NCBI GenBank assembly: GCA_964605705.1
Contig: CAZSDW010000011.1
Span: forward strand, 19,636-83,635
DNA from: CAZSDW01 sp964605705
GTDB lineage: Bacteria > Fidelibacterota > UBA2242
DNA length: 64,000 nt
Direction: 5' to 3'
Shown: positions 42,185 through 52,150 of the stretch, in pieces
Layout: every line of letters begins with the position of its first letter
How positions within the stretch are numbered: position 1 is the first letter of the stretch
Notes under the pieces: generated by a model
The model's database searches: none
Told to the model about the DNA's origin: nothing
The model's input: only the letters and a program-made list of their open reading frames with translations
Program-made: the position numbers and the translations under genes

Positions 42185-43849
42185 ATGAATACGAACTACA
42201 CAGTTTCCAGTTACATCCTCAGTCGCCTGCAGGAAATCGGTATTAGACATCTCTTCGGTGTTCCCGGGGATTATGTATTGGATTTCCTGGACGCGGTTAT
42301 TGCCAGTCCCATCCAATGGGTCGGAAACTGCAACGAGCTGAACGCCGGATACGCAGCAGATGGCTATGCTCGTATAAACGGCATAGGTGCAGCAGTTGTG
42401 ACTTATGGCGTCGGCGGACTGAGCATTTTGAACGCCGCGGCAGGGGCATTTGCCGAGCATGTGCCCCTGATTGTTATCAGCGGTGCTCCGCCGACTCGAC
42501 GCAGAGAATCGGGTGCCCTGGTCCATCACCTCATTTCCAACTACTATCTACAATTAGAGGTCTTCAAGAAAGTGACAACCGATGCGGCGATACTGACTGA
42601 CCCTAATACCGCTCCTGAGGAGATTGACCGCGTTATCCGAAATTGTGTCACCCGGAAGTTGCCCGTGTATCTGGAGGTCCCTGCTGATATAGCTTCTGCC
42701 CCATGCCGCCAGCCGGAGGCGATACCCGATTACACAGTATTGTCCTCCGATGAGGATAGCCTGGCAGAGTGCGTATCAGAGGCAGCAGAGATGCTCAATA
42801 GCTCCGATCATCCCCTGATGCTGGCTGGCGTGGAATTGCTCCGGCTCGGTCTTGGAAGTGAAGCACTTCACCTGGTTGAAACTGCGGAGATTCCTTTTGC
42901 TACAATGGTCAGCAGTAAGTCTGTGTTGCCGGAGCTTCATCCACAGTTTGAAGGCATCTACCAGGGTGGCTGGAGCCGGGAAGCGGTGCGCCGGCAGGTG
43001 GAGAATTCAGACTGCCTCTTGTCTTTCGGGGTTTGGATGACCGATCTGGATACGGGTATGTTCAGCGTCAATCTCGACAAGCGACGGATAATTGCTGCCG
43101 GAGGAGACCAGGTCCGTGTCGGCAGTCATTATTATCATCAAATACAATTGGGAGATTTCATCCGAAGGCTGACTTTGGCGGTTCAACCTCGTTCTTACTT
43201 AGCCTCCCATCCGGCTGAATCCTATCAACCCAGGAAACCGTTCGTGCCTGAGGCAGCGTGCATTCTGACGGCACCTCGCCTGTATGAATGTCTGAACTAT
43301 TTTCTAGATGACCAGATGATTCTTCTCGCAGAACCCGGTGATGCCTTCTGCGCAGCCCCTGAATTTCATATTGAAGAGGCTGAGAATTTCATCGTTCAAG
43401 CCTTCTATTGCTCCATCGGTTACTGCACTCCAGCCGCTTTAGGCGTGGCGCTGGCGCGCCCTGAAAAACGACCGGTAGTGCTCACCGGTGACGGCGCCTT
43501 CCAGATGACAGCCCAGGAGGTCTCCACTCTGATCCGGGAACATTGTCCGGCTCTGATATTGGTCATCAACAATGACGGCTATCTCATCGAACGGGTTCTC
43601 CATGAAGATGGTCCGTATAACGACATCAAGATGTGGCAGTACTCAAGACTGCCCGAGGTGTTTGATGATGGGTCTCACACTGTCGGTATCCGGGTTACTA
43701 CAGAAGAAGAACTGGCGCAGGCTATGAAAATCGCCGCTCAGGAGAAAAAGAAACTCGTACTCATCGAGGTCTGTTTACCGAACCGCGACTGCTCGGCAGG
43801 CTTGGAGCGCCTCGGGAGCACCTTTCGGAAAGCACAGCAGAAAAAATAA
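42185..43849 (+). CDS. thiamine-pyrophosphate-dependent 2-keto-acid decarboxylase (pyruvate/indolepyruvate decarboxylase family)
   Basis: 554 residues. The N-terminal pyrimidine-binding domain has the catalytic Glu in GNCNELNAGYAADGYAR, the conserved His pair in LVHHLISNYY, and the C-terminal diphosphate motif GDGAFQMTAQEVSTL…NNDGY. These are hallmarks of decarboxylases giving aldehydes from pyruvate, indolepyruvate, phenylpyruvate or branched keto acids; specificity is not readable. GGAG lies 6 bases before the ATG at 42185. The gene is visibly richer in G+C than its neighbours, which suggests acquisition by transfer. It has no obvious operon partners. Confidence 0.92.
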   Translation: MNTNYTVSSYILSRLQEIGIRHLFGVPGDYVLDFLDAVIASPIQWVGNCNELNAGYAADGYARINGIGAAVVTYGVGGLSILNAAAGAFAEHVPLIVISGAPPTRRRESGALVHHLISNYYLQLEVFKKVTTDAAILTDPNTAPEEIDRVIRNCVTRKLPVYLEVPADIASAPCRQPEAIPDYTVLSSDEDSLAECVSEAAEMLNSSDHPLMLAGVELLRLGLGSEALHLVETAEIPFATMVSSKSVLPELHPQFEGIYQGGWSREAVRRQVENSDCLLSFGVWMTDLDTGMFSVNLDKRRIIAAGGDQVRVGSHYYHQIQLGDFIRRLTLAVQPRSYLASHPAESYQPRKPFVPEAACILTAPRLYECLNYFLDDQMILLAEPGDAFCAAPEFHIEEAENFIVQAFYCSIGYCTPAALGVALARPEKRPVVLTGDGAFQMTAQEVSTLIREHCPALILVINNDGYLIERVLHEDGPYNDIKMWQYSRLPEVFDDGSHTVGIRVTTEEELAQAMKIAAQEKKKLVLIEVCLPNRDCSAGLERLGSTFRKAQQKK

Positions 43850-44019
43850 CAGCATACTGCAGCATTTTTTGCATATTTTTTCCACAAATACATTTCCGAT
43901 ATCTCTCTGATTATCAGTATCTAAAAAGGATTTTAGCAGCTATTTTGTTCCATTAAGCCTTATTTGACATCTGTCACTACATTTCTGATACAATATTAAA
44001 AACCATTATTATAAGGGAG

Positions 44020-44295
44020 TTAATTGATTCCGCTGTCACACAGAATTTTTGACAGTCTATCCCATTTTTTCTCTTTAATATGGTTTTTACATATTTCGAC
44101 AAGTTCTAATACAGGATATTTTTCTAAGACCTTTTTGGGATCACACCCTTTTGGAATTTTTACTTGATATCGATATCCATTTGCCGGATAACCATTGAGG
44201 AAAGCAACAACATTAATTGTCATATCATCGTAATATATCCGGATTTCGAAATCTTTTTTTTCTGAAGTGTATGGAATAGAATCAAACAACTCCAC
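44020..44295 (-). CDS. small protein of unknown function
   Basis: 91 residues, GTG start at 44295 with GGAGG seven bases before it. Mixed alpha/beta composition (FEIRIYYDDMTINVVAFLNG); no motif recognised. It follows the 72-residue gene by 28 bp, so the two are probably an operon. Confidence 0.6.
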   Translation of the reverse strand: MELFDSIPYTSEKKDFEIRIYYDDMTINVVAFLNGYPANGYRYQVKIPKGCDPKKVLEKYPVLELVEICKNHIKEKKWDRLSKILCDSGIN

Positions 44296-44323
44296 GATTT
44301 TACCTCCACTTGAATAAAAATCA

Positions 44324-44542
44324 TCACAATTTAAACTTATCTTCCTGATCAGTTTTAAAACTTCTTTTTCCTTTTTCTATCTCCGTGTCGATTGCATCCC
44401 AAATTTTCTTCAATTGACCATCTTCCCACTCATACATCCTACGATTTGAACATTGGGACAGCCGCCTGATACTATCGAGGACATTTTGCACACGTTTTTC
44501 AACAACCCGGATAAAACGCTGTTTCTTGTTTTCACCTTTCAT
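44324..44542 (-). CDS. small basic helical protein of unknown function
   Basis: 72 residues, highly charged. The pattern RVQNVLDSIRRLSQCSNRRMYEW, in which the middle reads RRLSQCSNRRMYEW, followed by IWDAIDTEIE, recalls small proteins I have seen in accessory regions of other bacteria, but no function is known to me. GGAG precedes the ATG by 8 bases. Confidence 0.6.
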   Translation of the reverse strand: MKGENKKQRFIRVVEKRVQNVLDSIRRLSQCSNRRMYEWEDGQLKKIWDAIDTEIEKGKRSFKTDQEDKFKL

Positions 44543-44782
44543 TTGAAATCTCCTCGTGCTATTGACAATGAATCATTATATTATAATTAATGATTTGGAA
44601 AATGACAAGCATTAAAATAAATATAATGCGTTTCCCATTTACATTTGAAATATTTCAAAACGATATCTTATCCAGAATTTTGTTTTATATAACTAAACCT
44701 GAACATAAGCTCCGCGTAGAGTTGCTTGAACCTGTAGGCTTTGGCGAGACTTTGTGGAAATTAATGACAAACAAGGTGTGAA

Positions 44783-45394
44783 ATGAATATTTTCCAATTA
44801 TCGTTGTTAATCAATCTGATACTTATAATATTACTTTTCGTAATCGGGATGATTAAAATACGAAGAAAAGGTAATAATCCGGTTGGAAGGAGAGAGCCAA
44901 CCAAAAATATCTTTGGTGTTTTTTCGATTATCTCATCAACGCTACTGTTATTATTTTTATGGATTTATTATATCATCGATATAGATATCTCAACTTATTT
45001 TTTCCCTGTCAAAATAATAACGGATATTATCGTGATAAAGTGGGCTGCTATGATTATGATGATTGGAGGAACGATCATTGAAATATGTGCTGCTGGATCA
45101 CTTGGTGATTCAATGAGAATTCATTCTCCAATCGAAGAAACGGAGCTGATTACAAAAGGAATATATGGTTTCATTCGTAATCCCGTAGTTTTGGGAATGT
45201 TTTTATATAGTATCGGCATGCTATTATTCGTACCTAATTTATTAGGATTATTTAACGCTGTATTTTTAATATACGGTTATAATTTCAAGGTGGATATTGA
45301 GGCTCAGGATTTATACAGAAGATTTGGTGATGATTGGCTTGAATATTGTAAAAATGTTGGTAAATATTTCCCAAGGTTATATAAAAAACAGTAA
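44783..45394 (+). CDS. ICMT/PEMT-like membrane methyltransferase, second copy
   Basis: 203 residues, five hydrophobic segments. ELITKGIYGFIRNPVVLGMF and the terminal E-x-x-D-L-Y-x-x-F-x-x-x-W-x-x-Y (EAQDLYRRFGDDWLEY) with a final FPRL place it in the same SAM-dependent family as 41395-41952, though only distantly similar. AAGGTG precedes the ATG. Target unknown: a lipid, quinone-like or thiol group. Confidence 0.72.
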   Translation: MNIFQLSLLINLILIILLFVIGMIKIRRKGNNPVGRREPTKNIFGVFSIISSTLLLLFLWIYYIIDIDISTYFFPVKIITDIIVIKWAAMIMMIGGTIIEICAAGSLGDSMRIHSPIEETELITKGIYGFIRNPVVLGMFLYSIGMLLFVPNLLGLFNAVFLIYGYNFKVDIEAQDLYRRFGDDWLEYCKNVGKYFPRLYKKQ

Positions 45395-45555
45395 TTGATG
45401 CAATTTGCTGTAAATTCATATAGATAGTATTTGCCTACTCATGCAGGCACAGGACCGAAGGATTCTGGATAAATTTGAACAGTTAGTGCACCGCGTGCTT
45501 CGGAGGAAGAATCAATAGCAACCTAGGACAACAAATCAAGAAAAGAGTAAACAAA

Positions 45556-46464
45556 ATGAAAGCGATTGTAGCAAATAATTTGACTAAAAAATTTAAGGAT
45601 TTAATTGCGGTCAATCATATTTCCCTTGAATTGGAACCTGGTGAAATTTACGCCTTTGTCGGTCTAAATGGCGCCGGGAAAACCACTACAATCAGAATGC
45701 TACTTGGCATGATAAAACCGACGCAAGGAGCTGTTTCGTTATTTGGTAAAAATATCAGGAAAAAATTCGACCTCTGGAACAAAGTGGGCTATCTGGTGGA
45801 GGCTACTTATACATATCCTAACTTGACAGTGAAGGAAAACCTTGAAGTATTCAGACTTTTAAGAAGATTGAAAGATAAAAAAACAATTGACCATGTTATT
45901 GACAGATTAGGGCTTTTAAATTATCAAAATACCCGGGCAAGGCATTTATCGCTTGGAAATATACAACGCTTAGGACTGGCAAAAGTATTAATGCACCAAC
46001 CCAAACTATTACTTTTGGATGAACCGATGAATGGCTTGGACCCTGCCGGAATTATCGAGATTCGAGAAATGCTAAAAGAACTTTCAAAGCAGGGCACGAC
46101 GATTTTTATCTCCAGCCATATCCTCGGTGAACTGGCTAAATTGGCTACAAAAATCGGTATTATCCATAACGGCAGACTCATCAAAGAATTAACATCTGAC
46201 GAATTGGAACAGCAGGTAATGAGAAGGCTGATAATTGAAACACATGACAATTCCAAAGCTGCAGAGTTTTTAAAGAATCAAAACATATCCTTAAATATTA
46301 ACGATAAAAATAAGATTGAGATATTCGATGCCGATGTAATCAATCAGCCTGACACTATTTGTGAACAGCTGGTGAACATGGGTTTAACGCCAAGGACACT
46401 TTATGTCTGTGAAGAAGATCTTGAGACATTATTTATAAGAACAATTAGAACCGATGAGGTATAA
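45556..46464 (+). CDS. ABC transporter ATPase (ABC-2 / bacitracin-type)
   Basis: 302 residues. Walker A GLNGAGKTT, a degenerate signature LSLGNIQRL (canonical LSGGQ), Walker B LLLDEPMNGLDP and the H-loop ISSHIL. The ~80-residue C-terminal extension is usual for BcrA-like ATPases. It is coupled to the permease 3 bp downstream. Cargo unknown; such pairs export peptides or antibiotics, or sense envelope stress. Confidence 0.9.
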   Translation: MKAIVANNLTKKFKDLIAVNHISLELEPGEIYAFVGLNGAGKTTTIRMLLGMIKPTQGAVSLFGKNIRKKFDLWNKVGYLVEATYTYPNLTVKENLEVFRLLRRLKDKKTIDHVIDRLGLLNYQNTRARHLSLGNIQRLGLAKVLMHQPKLLLLDEPMNGLDPAGIIEIREMLKELSKQGTTIFISSHILGELAKLATKIGIIHNGRLIKELTSDELEQQVMRRLIIETHDNSKAAEFLKNQNISLNINDKNKIEIFDADVINQPDTICEQLVNMGLTPRTLYVCEEDLETLFIRTIRTDEV

Positions 46465-46467
46465 AGT

Positions 46468-47259
46468 ATGAACGATCTAAAGCGAGCATTCTTATCAGAA
46501 TTGCTTAAACTCAGACATATAAGTATTTTGTGGATTACTTTTGTTGCTTTCGCTTTAATCCCGGTCATGGGCGGCGTTATTATGTTTTTAATTCAAAATC
46601 CGGAATTGATCCCTCAATCGAGTATTTTAAGTATAAAGGTTGCGATGTTATCAACTCCTGTAAATCTGGTTTCTTATCTATCAATTTATTTAACACAGGG
46701 AGCCGGTATTGCGGGTATAATCGTATTTGGATTTGTAGCCAGTTATTTATTCGGCAGAGAATATACCGATCATACTTACCGGGACTTGCTTTCGTTACCG
46801 ATTTCGCGTACCACGATATTAAACGCAAAATTCATTATTTATATTCTCTGGTGCCTGGGTTTGATAATTTCCGATTTGATAGCGGGCTTTATCGTGGGCA
46901 AAATCTTAAATCTACCTGGCGGGGAATTTAATGTTATCTTTGAAATCATTAGAATCTATTTCATTACTGCCATGCTGTCCATTGCGTTGGGAACGTGTGT
47001 TTCCTTTTTTGCCTTATGGGGGAGGGGTTATTTGTCTCCGATTGGTTTTTTAATTGTAATTTTAATGTTTGCACAATTTATTCCCTATCTGGGCTGGGGT
47101 CATTATTTCCCCTGGTCAATTCCCGCAATATTTTGCGGCTCCGCCGGAGAGGAGTTTAAAAATCGATTAAACGAATGGAGTTACCTGGCAATGTTTTTTA
47201 CTTGTGCACTCGGTTACATCTTAACGATATCATGGTGGAAATACACTGATCAACCATAA
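46468..47259 (+). CDS. ABC-2 type permease
   Basis: 263 residues with six predicted transmembrane segments, in the BcrB-like pattern (FGFVASYLFGREYTDHTYRD after the second segment, which is the usual REY-D motif). It is the partner of the ATPase directly upstream. No accessory membrane-fusion protein is nearby. Confidence 0.85.
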   Translation: MNDLKRAFLSELLKLRHISILWITFVAFALIPVMGGVIMFLIQNPELIPQSSILSIKVAMLSTPVNLVSYLSIYLTQGAGIAGIIVFGFVASYLFGREYTDHTYRDLLSLPISRTTILNAKFIIYILWCLGLIISDLIAGFIVGKILNLPGGEFNVIFEIIRIYFITAMLSIALGTCVSFFALWGRGYLSPIGFLIVILMFAQFIPYLGWGHYFPWSIPAIFCGSAGEEFKNRLNEWSYLAMFFTCALGYILTISWWKYTDQP

Positions 47260-47411
47260 CAAAATTCAAAAGATATTAAGAGGGCTAAAAATACTGTATT
47301 TACCTGATTGTCAGGAAGTTAGGTCTGATTTTATTTTCTTAAGATAAAAAATGCTGAAAAAAATGTTCAAGGCAGATAAAAGAGGATTTCGCGAATATTT
47401 TCAACAATGAA

Positions 47412-48650
47412 ATGAAAGAAAAAATCATGACTGCACCTAAAACTATTTACCTATTAATGACTATTCTGTTATTAACTGTAATAGCAGGAGCGCAAGTACA
47501 AGCAACCACAAGAGCTCAGTGGCTTAATTACATGGACAAGGTTGCTCGACCCGTCTTATCAAATATAGCAGCTGATAAACTTAAGGAAGAGATGCCCGTC
47601 GTACTTTCCGAAACAATTGATAATCCCGGTCATCGCAAAAAGGTAGCCTATCTCGAAGCATTTGCTCGCACACTTTGTGGAATTTCACCATGGCTTAATA
47701 GCGACGGTGGTTCATCCGAAGAAATTGCTTTGCGCAGTCAGTATCGCGAGTGGGCATTGAAAGGTATTACCAATGCAGTGGATCCTGATGCAAAAGATTA
47801 TCTGCTCTGGAGCGGTTATCAGCCGTTGGTTGACGCATCGTTTTTTGCTTTAGCGCTTAACCGATGCCCCTGGATCTGGAAAAATCTGAGTGACGATGCA
47901 CGTAAAAACGTAATTGCTGCACTCGATGCTTCAAGATCAACTGTTCCTGTTTATACCAACTGGATCCTTTTTACCGGAATGGTTGAAGCTTTCTTCTGCA
48001 AACACGACTTGCCCTATGATGCTGTACGGATTGAATACGGTGTCCGAGAGTTCTCGCAACATTGGTATATAGGCGATGGAATGTTTTCCGACGGTATGCA
48101 CTTTGCCCTAGATTATTATAACAGTTATGTTATTCAGCCCTATCTTGCAAATATCCTGGATGCGGTTGGCACAAAAGACCAAACGTTCAATTGGTTTTTA
48201 CCCGAATTGGGAAAAATTAGCGCCCGATATGCTGAATTACAAGAACGATCTATCAATACCGATGGCAGCTTTCCTGCTTACGGCAGGTCAATTGTATATC
48301 GTGGCGGCGCTTTCCATCAATTATCTGATATGGCATTAAGGCATAAATTACCTTCGAGTTTAGCGCCGGCACAAGTACGATGTGCATTGACAGCCGTAAT
48401 AAAAAAGACCCTGGATGCCCCTGAAACTTTCACAAAAGATGGCTGGCTAAATATTGGTCTTTGCGGTCACCAACCTGATTTAGCCGATTTTTATATTAAT
48501 ACTGGTAGTCTGTATTTATGCACAGTAATTTTTCTTCCTTTAGGTTTACCGGCTGATGATCCATTCTGGATCAATTCCGACACTCCGTGGACAGCAAAAA
48601 AAATATGGAACGGCATGGATATGCCAGCAGACCACAGTTTCATTGAGTGA
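47412..48650 (+). CDS. secreted DUF2264 (GH154-like) protein
   Basis: 412 residues. The signal peptide (LLMTILLLTVIAGAQVQA) is followed by the DUF2264 (alpha/alpha)6-type domain: YLEAFARTLCGISPWL, QPLVDASFFALAL, VPVYTNWILFTGMVEAFF and GDGMFSDGMHFALDYYNSYV. DUF2264 proteins include CAZy family GH154 members, some reported as beta-glucuronidases in plant-glycan pathways. Acting on a uronic-acid-containing glycan is therefore possible here, by family only. It is a single gene with a terminator downstream; two ATGs (47412, 47430) are equally plausible. Confidence 0.82.
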   Translation: MKEKIMTAPKTIYLLMTILLLTVIAGAQVQATTRAQWLNYMDKVARPVLSNIAADKLKEEMPVVLSETIDNPGHRKKVAYLEAFARTLCGISPWLNSDGGSSEEIALRSQYREWALKGITNAVDPDAKDYLLWSGYQPLVDASFFALALNRCPWIWKNLSDDARKNVIAALDASRSTVPVYTNWILFTGMVEAFFCKHDLPYDAVRIEYGVREFSQHWYIGDGMFSDGMHFALDYYNSYVIQPYLANILDAVGTKDQTFNWFLPELGKISARYAELQERSINTDGSFPAYGRSIVYRGGAFHQLSDMALRHKLPSSLAPAQVRCALTAVIKKTLDAPETFTKDGWLNIGLCGHQPDLADFYINTGSLYLCTVIFLPLGLPADDPFWINSDTPWTAKKIWNGMDMPADHSFIE

Positions 48651-48951
48651 TTGATTTTGTCATTGCATAATTTTAAAATGTTTTCACTAAAAACATGAGT
48701 AACAGTATATAGCGTTTAAGTCAAGTTATCTGAAATTCTAAAGCCCGACTTCAAAATCGGGCTTTTTTGTTCTCCGACATATCGGATCAGCCCCGCTTAT
48801 AATTGACCCACCATCAAGGCGGATTTTTAATTTTCATCCTGCGGACTGAAACAACCGGATTTTTTCGAAGCAGGAAAAGAAAGCTGATTTATGATAACAT
48901 TTCACATTTCTGAAAAATAGTGTTATCTTTCTGAATAATACAAGGACTGAA
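48651..48951 (+). other. 301-bp intergenic region before the MCE operon
   Basis: Holds the terminator at 48740-48768 and then AT-rich DNA without a gene. No clear promoter was identified for the operon starting at 48952, though the stretch 48890-48940 is AT-rich. Confidence 0.5.
48740..48768 (+). terminator. terminator after the DUF2264 gene
   Basis: AAAGCCCGA and TCGGGCTTT form a perfect 9-bp stem around eight bases, followed by TTT. Confidence 0.9.
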
Positions 48952-50016
48952 ATGGTAAATCGTTCTCAGAAAATCCGTCTCGGAATTTTCCTTACCCTGA
49001 CAACTATCCTGCTGATTGTCACTTTTGTCATCGTTGCCGGTAACAAACTGATGGAAAAACGGGATCACTATTACATTCAATACCGGAATGTATCGGTTAT
49101 CGGATTACAGGTTGGAAGTTCCGTAAAATACTATGGCATCAATATTGGACAGGTTGAAGATATCACCATTGATTCCGAAGATATTAACAATGTCAATGTC
49201 GAGATCAGTATCAAAAAAGGAACTCCGATAAAGGAAGATGTCGTCGCAACCCTGGTCAGCGTCGGGATCACCGGAATTAAACAGATCGAATTGACCGGCG
49301 GCAGCAACGAAGCCGATTTACTTTTGCCCGATTCAAATATACAGCCGGGCACATCATATATCGACGATATTACCGGTAAGGCAGAGAAAATCGCCGAAAA
49401 ATTTGAGTTGCTCCTGAATAATATCATAGCAATGACATCCGAAGATAATCGGATAAAAGTCAATAATATACTATCAAGTACTCATAATCTGATTGAAGAA
49501 AACCGGGTTGTTCTGAACAGCACCATTGATAATATGAATGCCCTGCTGACCGAAAACAGAAACGTTCTGAAAACCACGCTGAAATCCTTAAACCAGCTGA
49601 TTAATGAAAACCGGAAAACGCTGAACAAGGTCCTTACCAGTACCAACAATATTATCGAGGAAAACCGTGAACCACTCCATCGGGCTTTCAGCCAGCTGGA
49701 TTCTGCTTCTTTCCATATGGCTGAGTTTGTGCGTTCAGCCGAAAACAGCCTCGAAAAACTGGACGGTGCCATCACCAACGCATCAGCCTTCAGTGACAAA
49801 CTGGCAGCTACGGACGTCGAGAAGCTGACCAACGATATGAGCACTACCCTGGCTACCATCAACAATACCTTTACCCACGTGGATCTTACCGTTCTGAAAG
49901 CACGCCAGGATTTGATCAAGTCTATCGAATCATTGAAACAATCCGCCGAATACCTGAGTGAGTTTTCCCGGAAGATCAATGAAGACCCTTCATTGCTATT
50001 GCGTTCAAAACGCTAA
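48952..50016 (+). CDS. MlaD/MCE-family lipid-transport protein
   Basis: 354 residues. An N-terminal transmembrane helix (about 10-30) is followed by one MCE domain (YRNVSVIGLQVGSSVKYYGI to about residue 120) and a long helical region with near-repeated heptads (NTI-EENR / LTENRN / INENRK / IIEENRE, about 165-250). MCE proteins form hexameric rings in the periplasm that carry lipids between membranes. The long helical tail could form a tunnel as in PqiB/YebT- or Mce-type assemblies. First gene of an operon with an auxiliary lipoprotein/barrel protein, MlaE and MlaF. Confidence 0.9.
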   Translation: MVNRSQKIRLGIFLTLTTILLIVTFVIVAGNKLMEKRDHYYIQYRNVSVIGLQVGSSVKYYGINIGQVEDITIDSEDINNVNVEISIKKGTPIKEDVVATLVSVGITGIKQIELTGGSNEADLLLPDSNIQPGTSYIDDITGKAEKIAEKFELLLNNIIAMTSEDNRIKVNNILSSTHNLIEENRVVLNSTIDNMNALLTENRNVLKTTLKSLNQLINENRKTLNKVLTSTNNIIEENREPLHRAFSQLDSASFHMAEFVRSAENSLEKLDGAITNASAFSDKLAATDVEKLTNDMSTTLATINNTFTHVDLTVLKARQDLIKSIESLKQSAEYLSEFSRKINEDPSLLLRSKR

Positions 50017-50031
50017 TTGTTAGGATATTCT

Positions 50032-52143
50032 ATGAAACGACACTATTTCCTACTGATTATCCTTTTTTGGGCGGCATGCTCGAATAAAGAGTTTGTCTCA
50101 AAGAATTATTACATTCTCGAGTATTTTCCTCATACGGAAAAAAAATCGCTGCACCGGGAAACACCGTTAAACTTCACTGTGCAGGTTAGCGATCTGTCAA
50201 TTCCAACCACCTATGACCGAAAAGAAATTGTGATCCGACATTTCGGTCCACGGATTACCTATTCCGAAAACGATATCTGGGCAGTAGATCTGACTGAAAT
50301 CATTCCCAACCTGATCGTCAAACGAATCAGCCGATACGGAATATTCAAACAGGTCGCCCGGGAATATCTCAGTATCCGACCGGATTACGAAATCATAACC
50401 AAGATTAATAATATTGAAATCTATGAATCGGAAAATTTAAAAGCAGCCCGGCTAAATATGGACTTTTACCTCCAGGAACGGGATGCAAAAGCCTACACCG
50501 TCGAACACTCTATCAACCGGGAATCCGTCCTTCCGGATAATCAGATGGAAACCTTTGTTCAGGTCATTAACGAAATCATTCTGGATGAAACGGATAAATT
50601 CCTGACAAAGATACTCTATCATTTTGACAGCAGTTTAAAACCCGAGTCCGCGATCACCGGCACACCCTACGATTCGCTATTTGTCGAAGCTCCAGAAGAA
50701 AGCCCGGAAGGACTGGGTGTACTCTTCTTTCCGGCAATATCCGGTACCGCTAACGAACCCGCCTATAAAATCATCGACAGCAATGGGAATGAAACTATCG
50801 GTACGCCGGGAATGGCAATGCCGTTGAATGCAGGAGCTTATTCCATTAAATACGGGTCCGGAAACCTGAGCCAGCTGATGGAACAGGAAAACATTAAAAT
50901 TGTCCCGCGGTTCAAAACAATTCTGAAACCCGACTGGAGTTGTCTCCTTGTAAATATCATCGACGAGAAACGGGAAGTTGTCAAAGTCCGGTATGAAATT
51001 TTTAATTCTGAAACAGGTCAGAGTTATGGTACTGATATCCCTGCCGAAAGAGAATATGGGGAACAGCAGAAAATCTGGGTACTGAAACCGGGACTGTATA
51101 AAATTACTATCAATAACGAACCATTTAATACCTACCGGAATTTCTCGACGGTTTTTCTAAAAGAAGGCGTTTTTCAAAGGCTGACAATTGTCGTCGGGAC
51201 TAATCAGGATGGAACTCCCACCGATTTGATAGGCGCTGGAATTCTCGAAGAGGATGAAATGGCTGGTGCGTCCGGTTACTGGCGGTTGCTGAATGCGTTT
51301 TATGGCAACGCCTACTACAACAGTGACAATGAAAAAATCCGTACGGAACGGGAAACCACCATCACCCTGAATACCCAGTTTGAAAATAAAATCACTTATG
51401 ATAATTTCCCGGTAAATTATACCCTCCGTAATCTGATCGAATTGGGCACCACGAAAACCAGCGATACGGACTTTCGGGTATCCAATGACAATTTCTATTT
51501 CAGAAACACCTTCATTCTCTATTTTCTGAAAAATATCGGTTTGTACGGACGTTTTGACAGTGAATCTCATTTGCTGAGCGAGTTCGTCTATTTTTCATCC
51601 CCGATCAACTATTTCAAAAAAGGATCTGCCGGAGATACTCTGGAAGTCGATATGCAATCCAAACGGGTACAAATCAAACCCGGCTTTATGCCAATGACAC
51701 TGAAAGAAGGAATTGGTATCAATCTCAGAGCTCTGAATACCAGCCGGGCAAATCTGAACATCCGGGCAGGGTTTGGTTTGCGGCAGGATTATTACGATAA
51801 TGTTTTTTCCCTTTCTGATATCTCCGAAACTATCGCTGGTATTCCCTATCGTGTCTTTACCGAACAGGGCTCGCTCTACAAGCGGGGGACTGAGGTATCG
51901 ATAGTCGGAAATTTTCAATTACCATTGAACTTGACCTACTTTACCAATGCCGATTTTTTATTTCCTTTCAGCAGCAATGAGGCAACCTCAATTGAATGGG
52001 AGAATGTGTTTAATCTGAAATTGTTTAAATACATTTCCATCGATTACCGGCTCCGCTTGCGCAATAAGCAGGCAGAAGACGGCAAGGATTACATCGTCGA
52101 TCGCCATGCCCTCTTTCTGAGAATTACCTACTTCCTGAGATAG
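50032..52143 (+). CDS. large lipoprotein joining a PqiC-like region to a predicted outer-membrane barrel
   Basis: 703 residues from the ATG at 50032. Lipoprotein signal peptide ends ILFWAACS. Residues ~20-200 resemble the ABC-transport auxiliary lipoprotein family (PqiC-like: KNYYILEYFP, then VQVSDLSIPTTYDRKEIVIR, IIPNLIVKRIS, and a C-terminal helical ILDETDKFLTKIL). Residues ~210-400 look like one or two PEGA-like beta domains. The last ~300 residues resemble a DUF3078-like outer-membrane barrel, ending HALFLRITYFLR with a terminal aromatic strand. PqiC alone is ~190 residues, so this is a fusion, placed between the MCE ring protein and the permease. Confidence 0.78.
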   Translation: MKRHYFLLIILFWAACSNKEFVSKNYYILEYFPHTEKKSLHRETPLNFTVQVSDLSIPTTYDRKEIVIRHFGPRITYSENDIWAVDLTEIIPNLIVKRISRYGIFKQVAREYLSIRPDYEIITKINNIEIYESENLKAARLNMDFYLQERDAKAYTVEHSINRESVLPDNQMETFVQVINEIILDETDKFLTKILYHFDSSLKPESAITGTPYDSLFVEAPEESPEGLGVLFFPAISGTANEPAYKIIDSNGNETIGTPGMAMPLNAGAYSIKYGSGNLSQLMEQENIKIVPRFKTILKPDWSCLLVNIIDEKREVVKVRYEIFNSETGQSYGTDIPAEREYGEQQKIWVLKPGLYKITINNEPFNTYRNFSTVFLKEGVFQRLTIVVGTNQDGTPTDLIGAGILEEDEMAGASGYWRLLNAFYGNAYYNSDNEKIRTERETTITLNTQFENKITYDNFPVNYTLRNLIELGTTKTSDTDFRVSNDNFYFRNTFILYFLKNIGLYGRFDSESHLLSEFVYFSSPINYFKKGSAGDTLEVDMQSKRVQIKPGFMPMTLKEGIGINLRALNTSRANLNIRAGFGLRQDYYDNVFSLSDISETIAGIPYRVFTEQGSLYKRGTEVSIVGNFQLPLNLTYFTNADFLFPFSSNEATSIEWENVFNLKLFKYISIDYRLRLRNKQAEDGKDYIVDRHALFLRITYFLR

Positions 52144-52150
52144 AACTATT

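Noticed and set aside
42008..42529. 173-codon minus-strand frame opposite the decarboxylase start
   Set aside because: It is the complement of the well-supported decarboxylase gene and has no start signal or motif.
44544..44590. TTGACA…TATAAT pair on the plus strand before the second methyltransferase
   Set aside because: The spacer is only 14 bp, too short for a good sigma-70 promoter.
44590..44781. 63-codon plus-strand frame ending just before the second ICMT-like gene
   Set aside because: No Shine-Dalgarno and no recognisable motif; it could be a remnant but cannot be supported as a gene.
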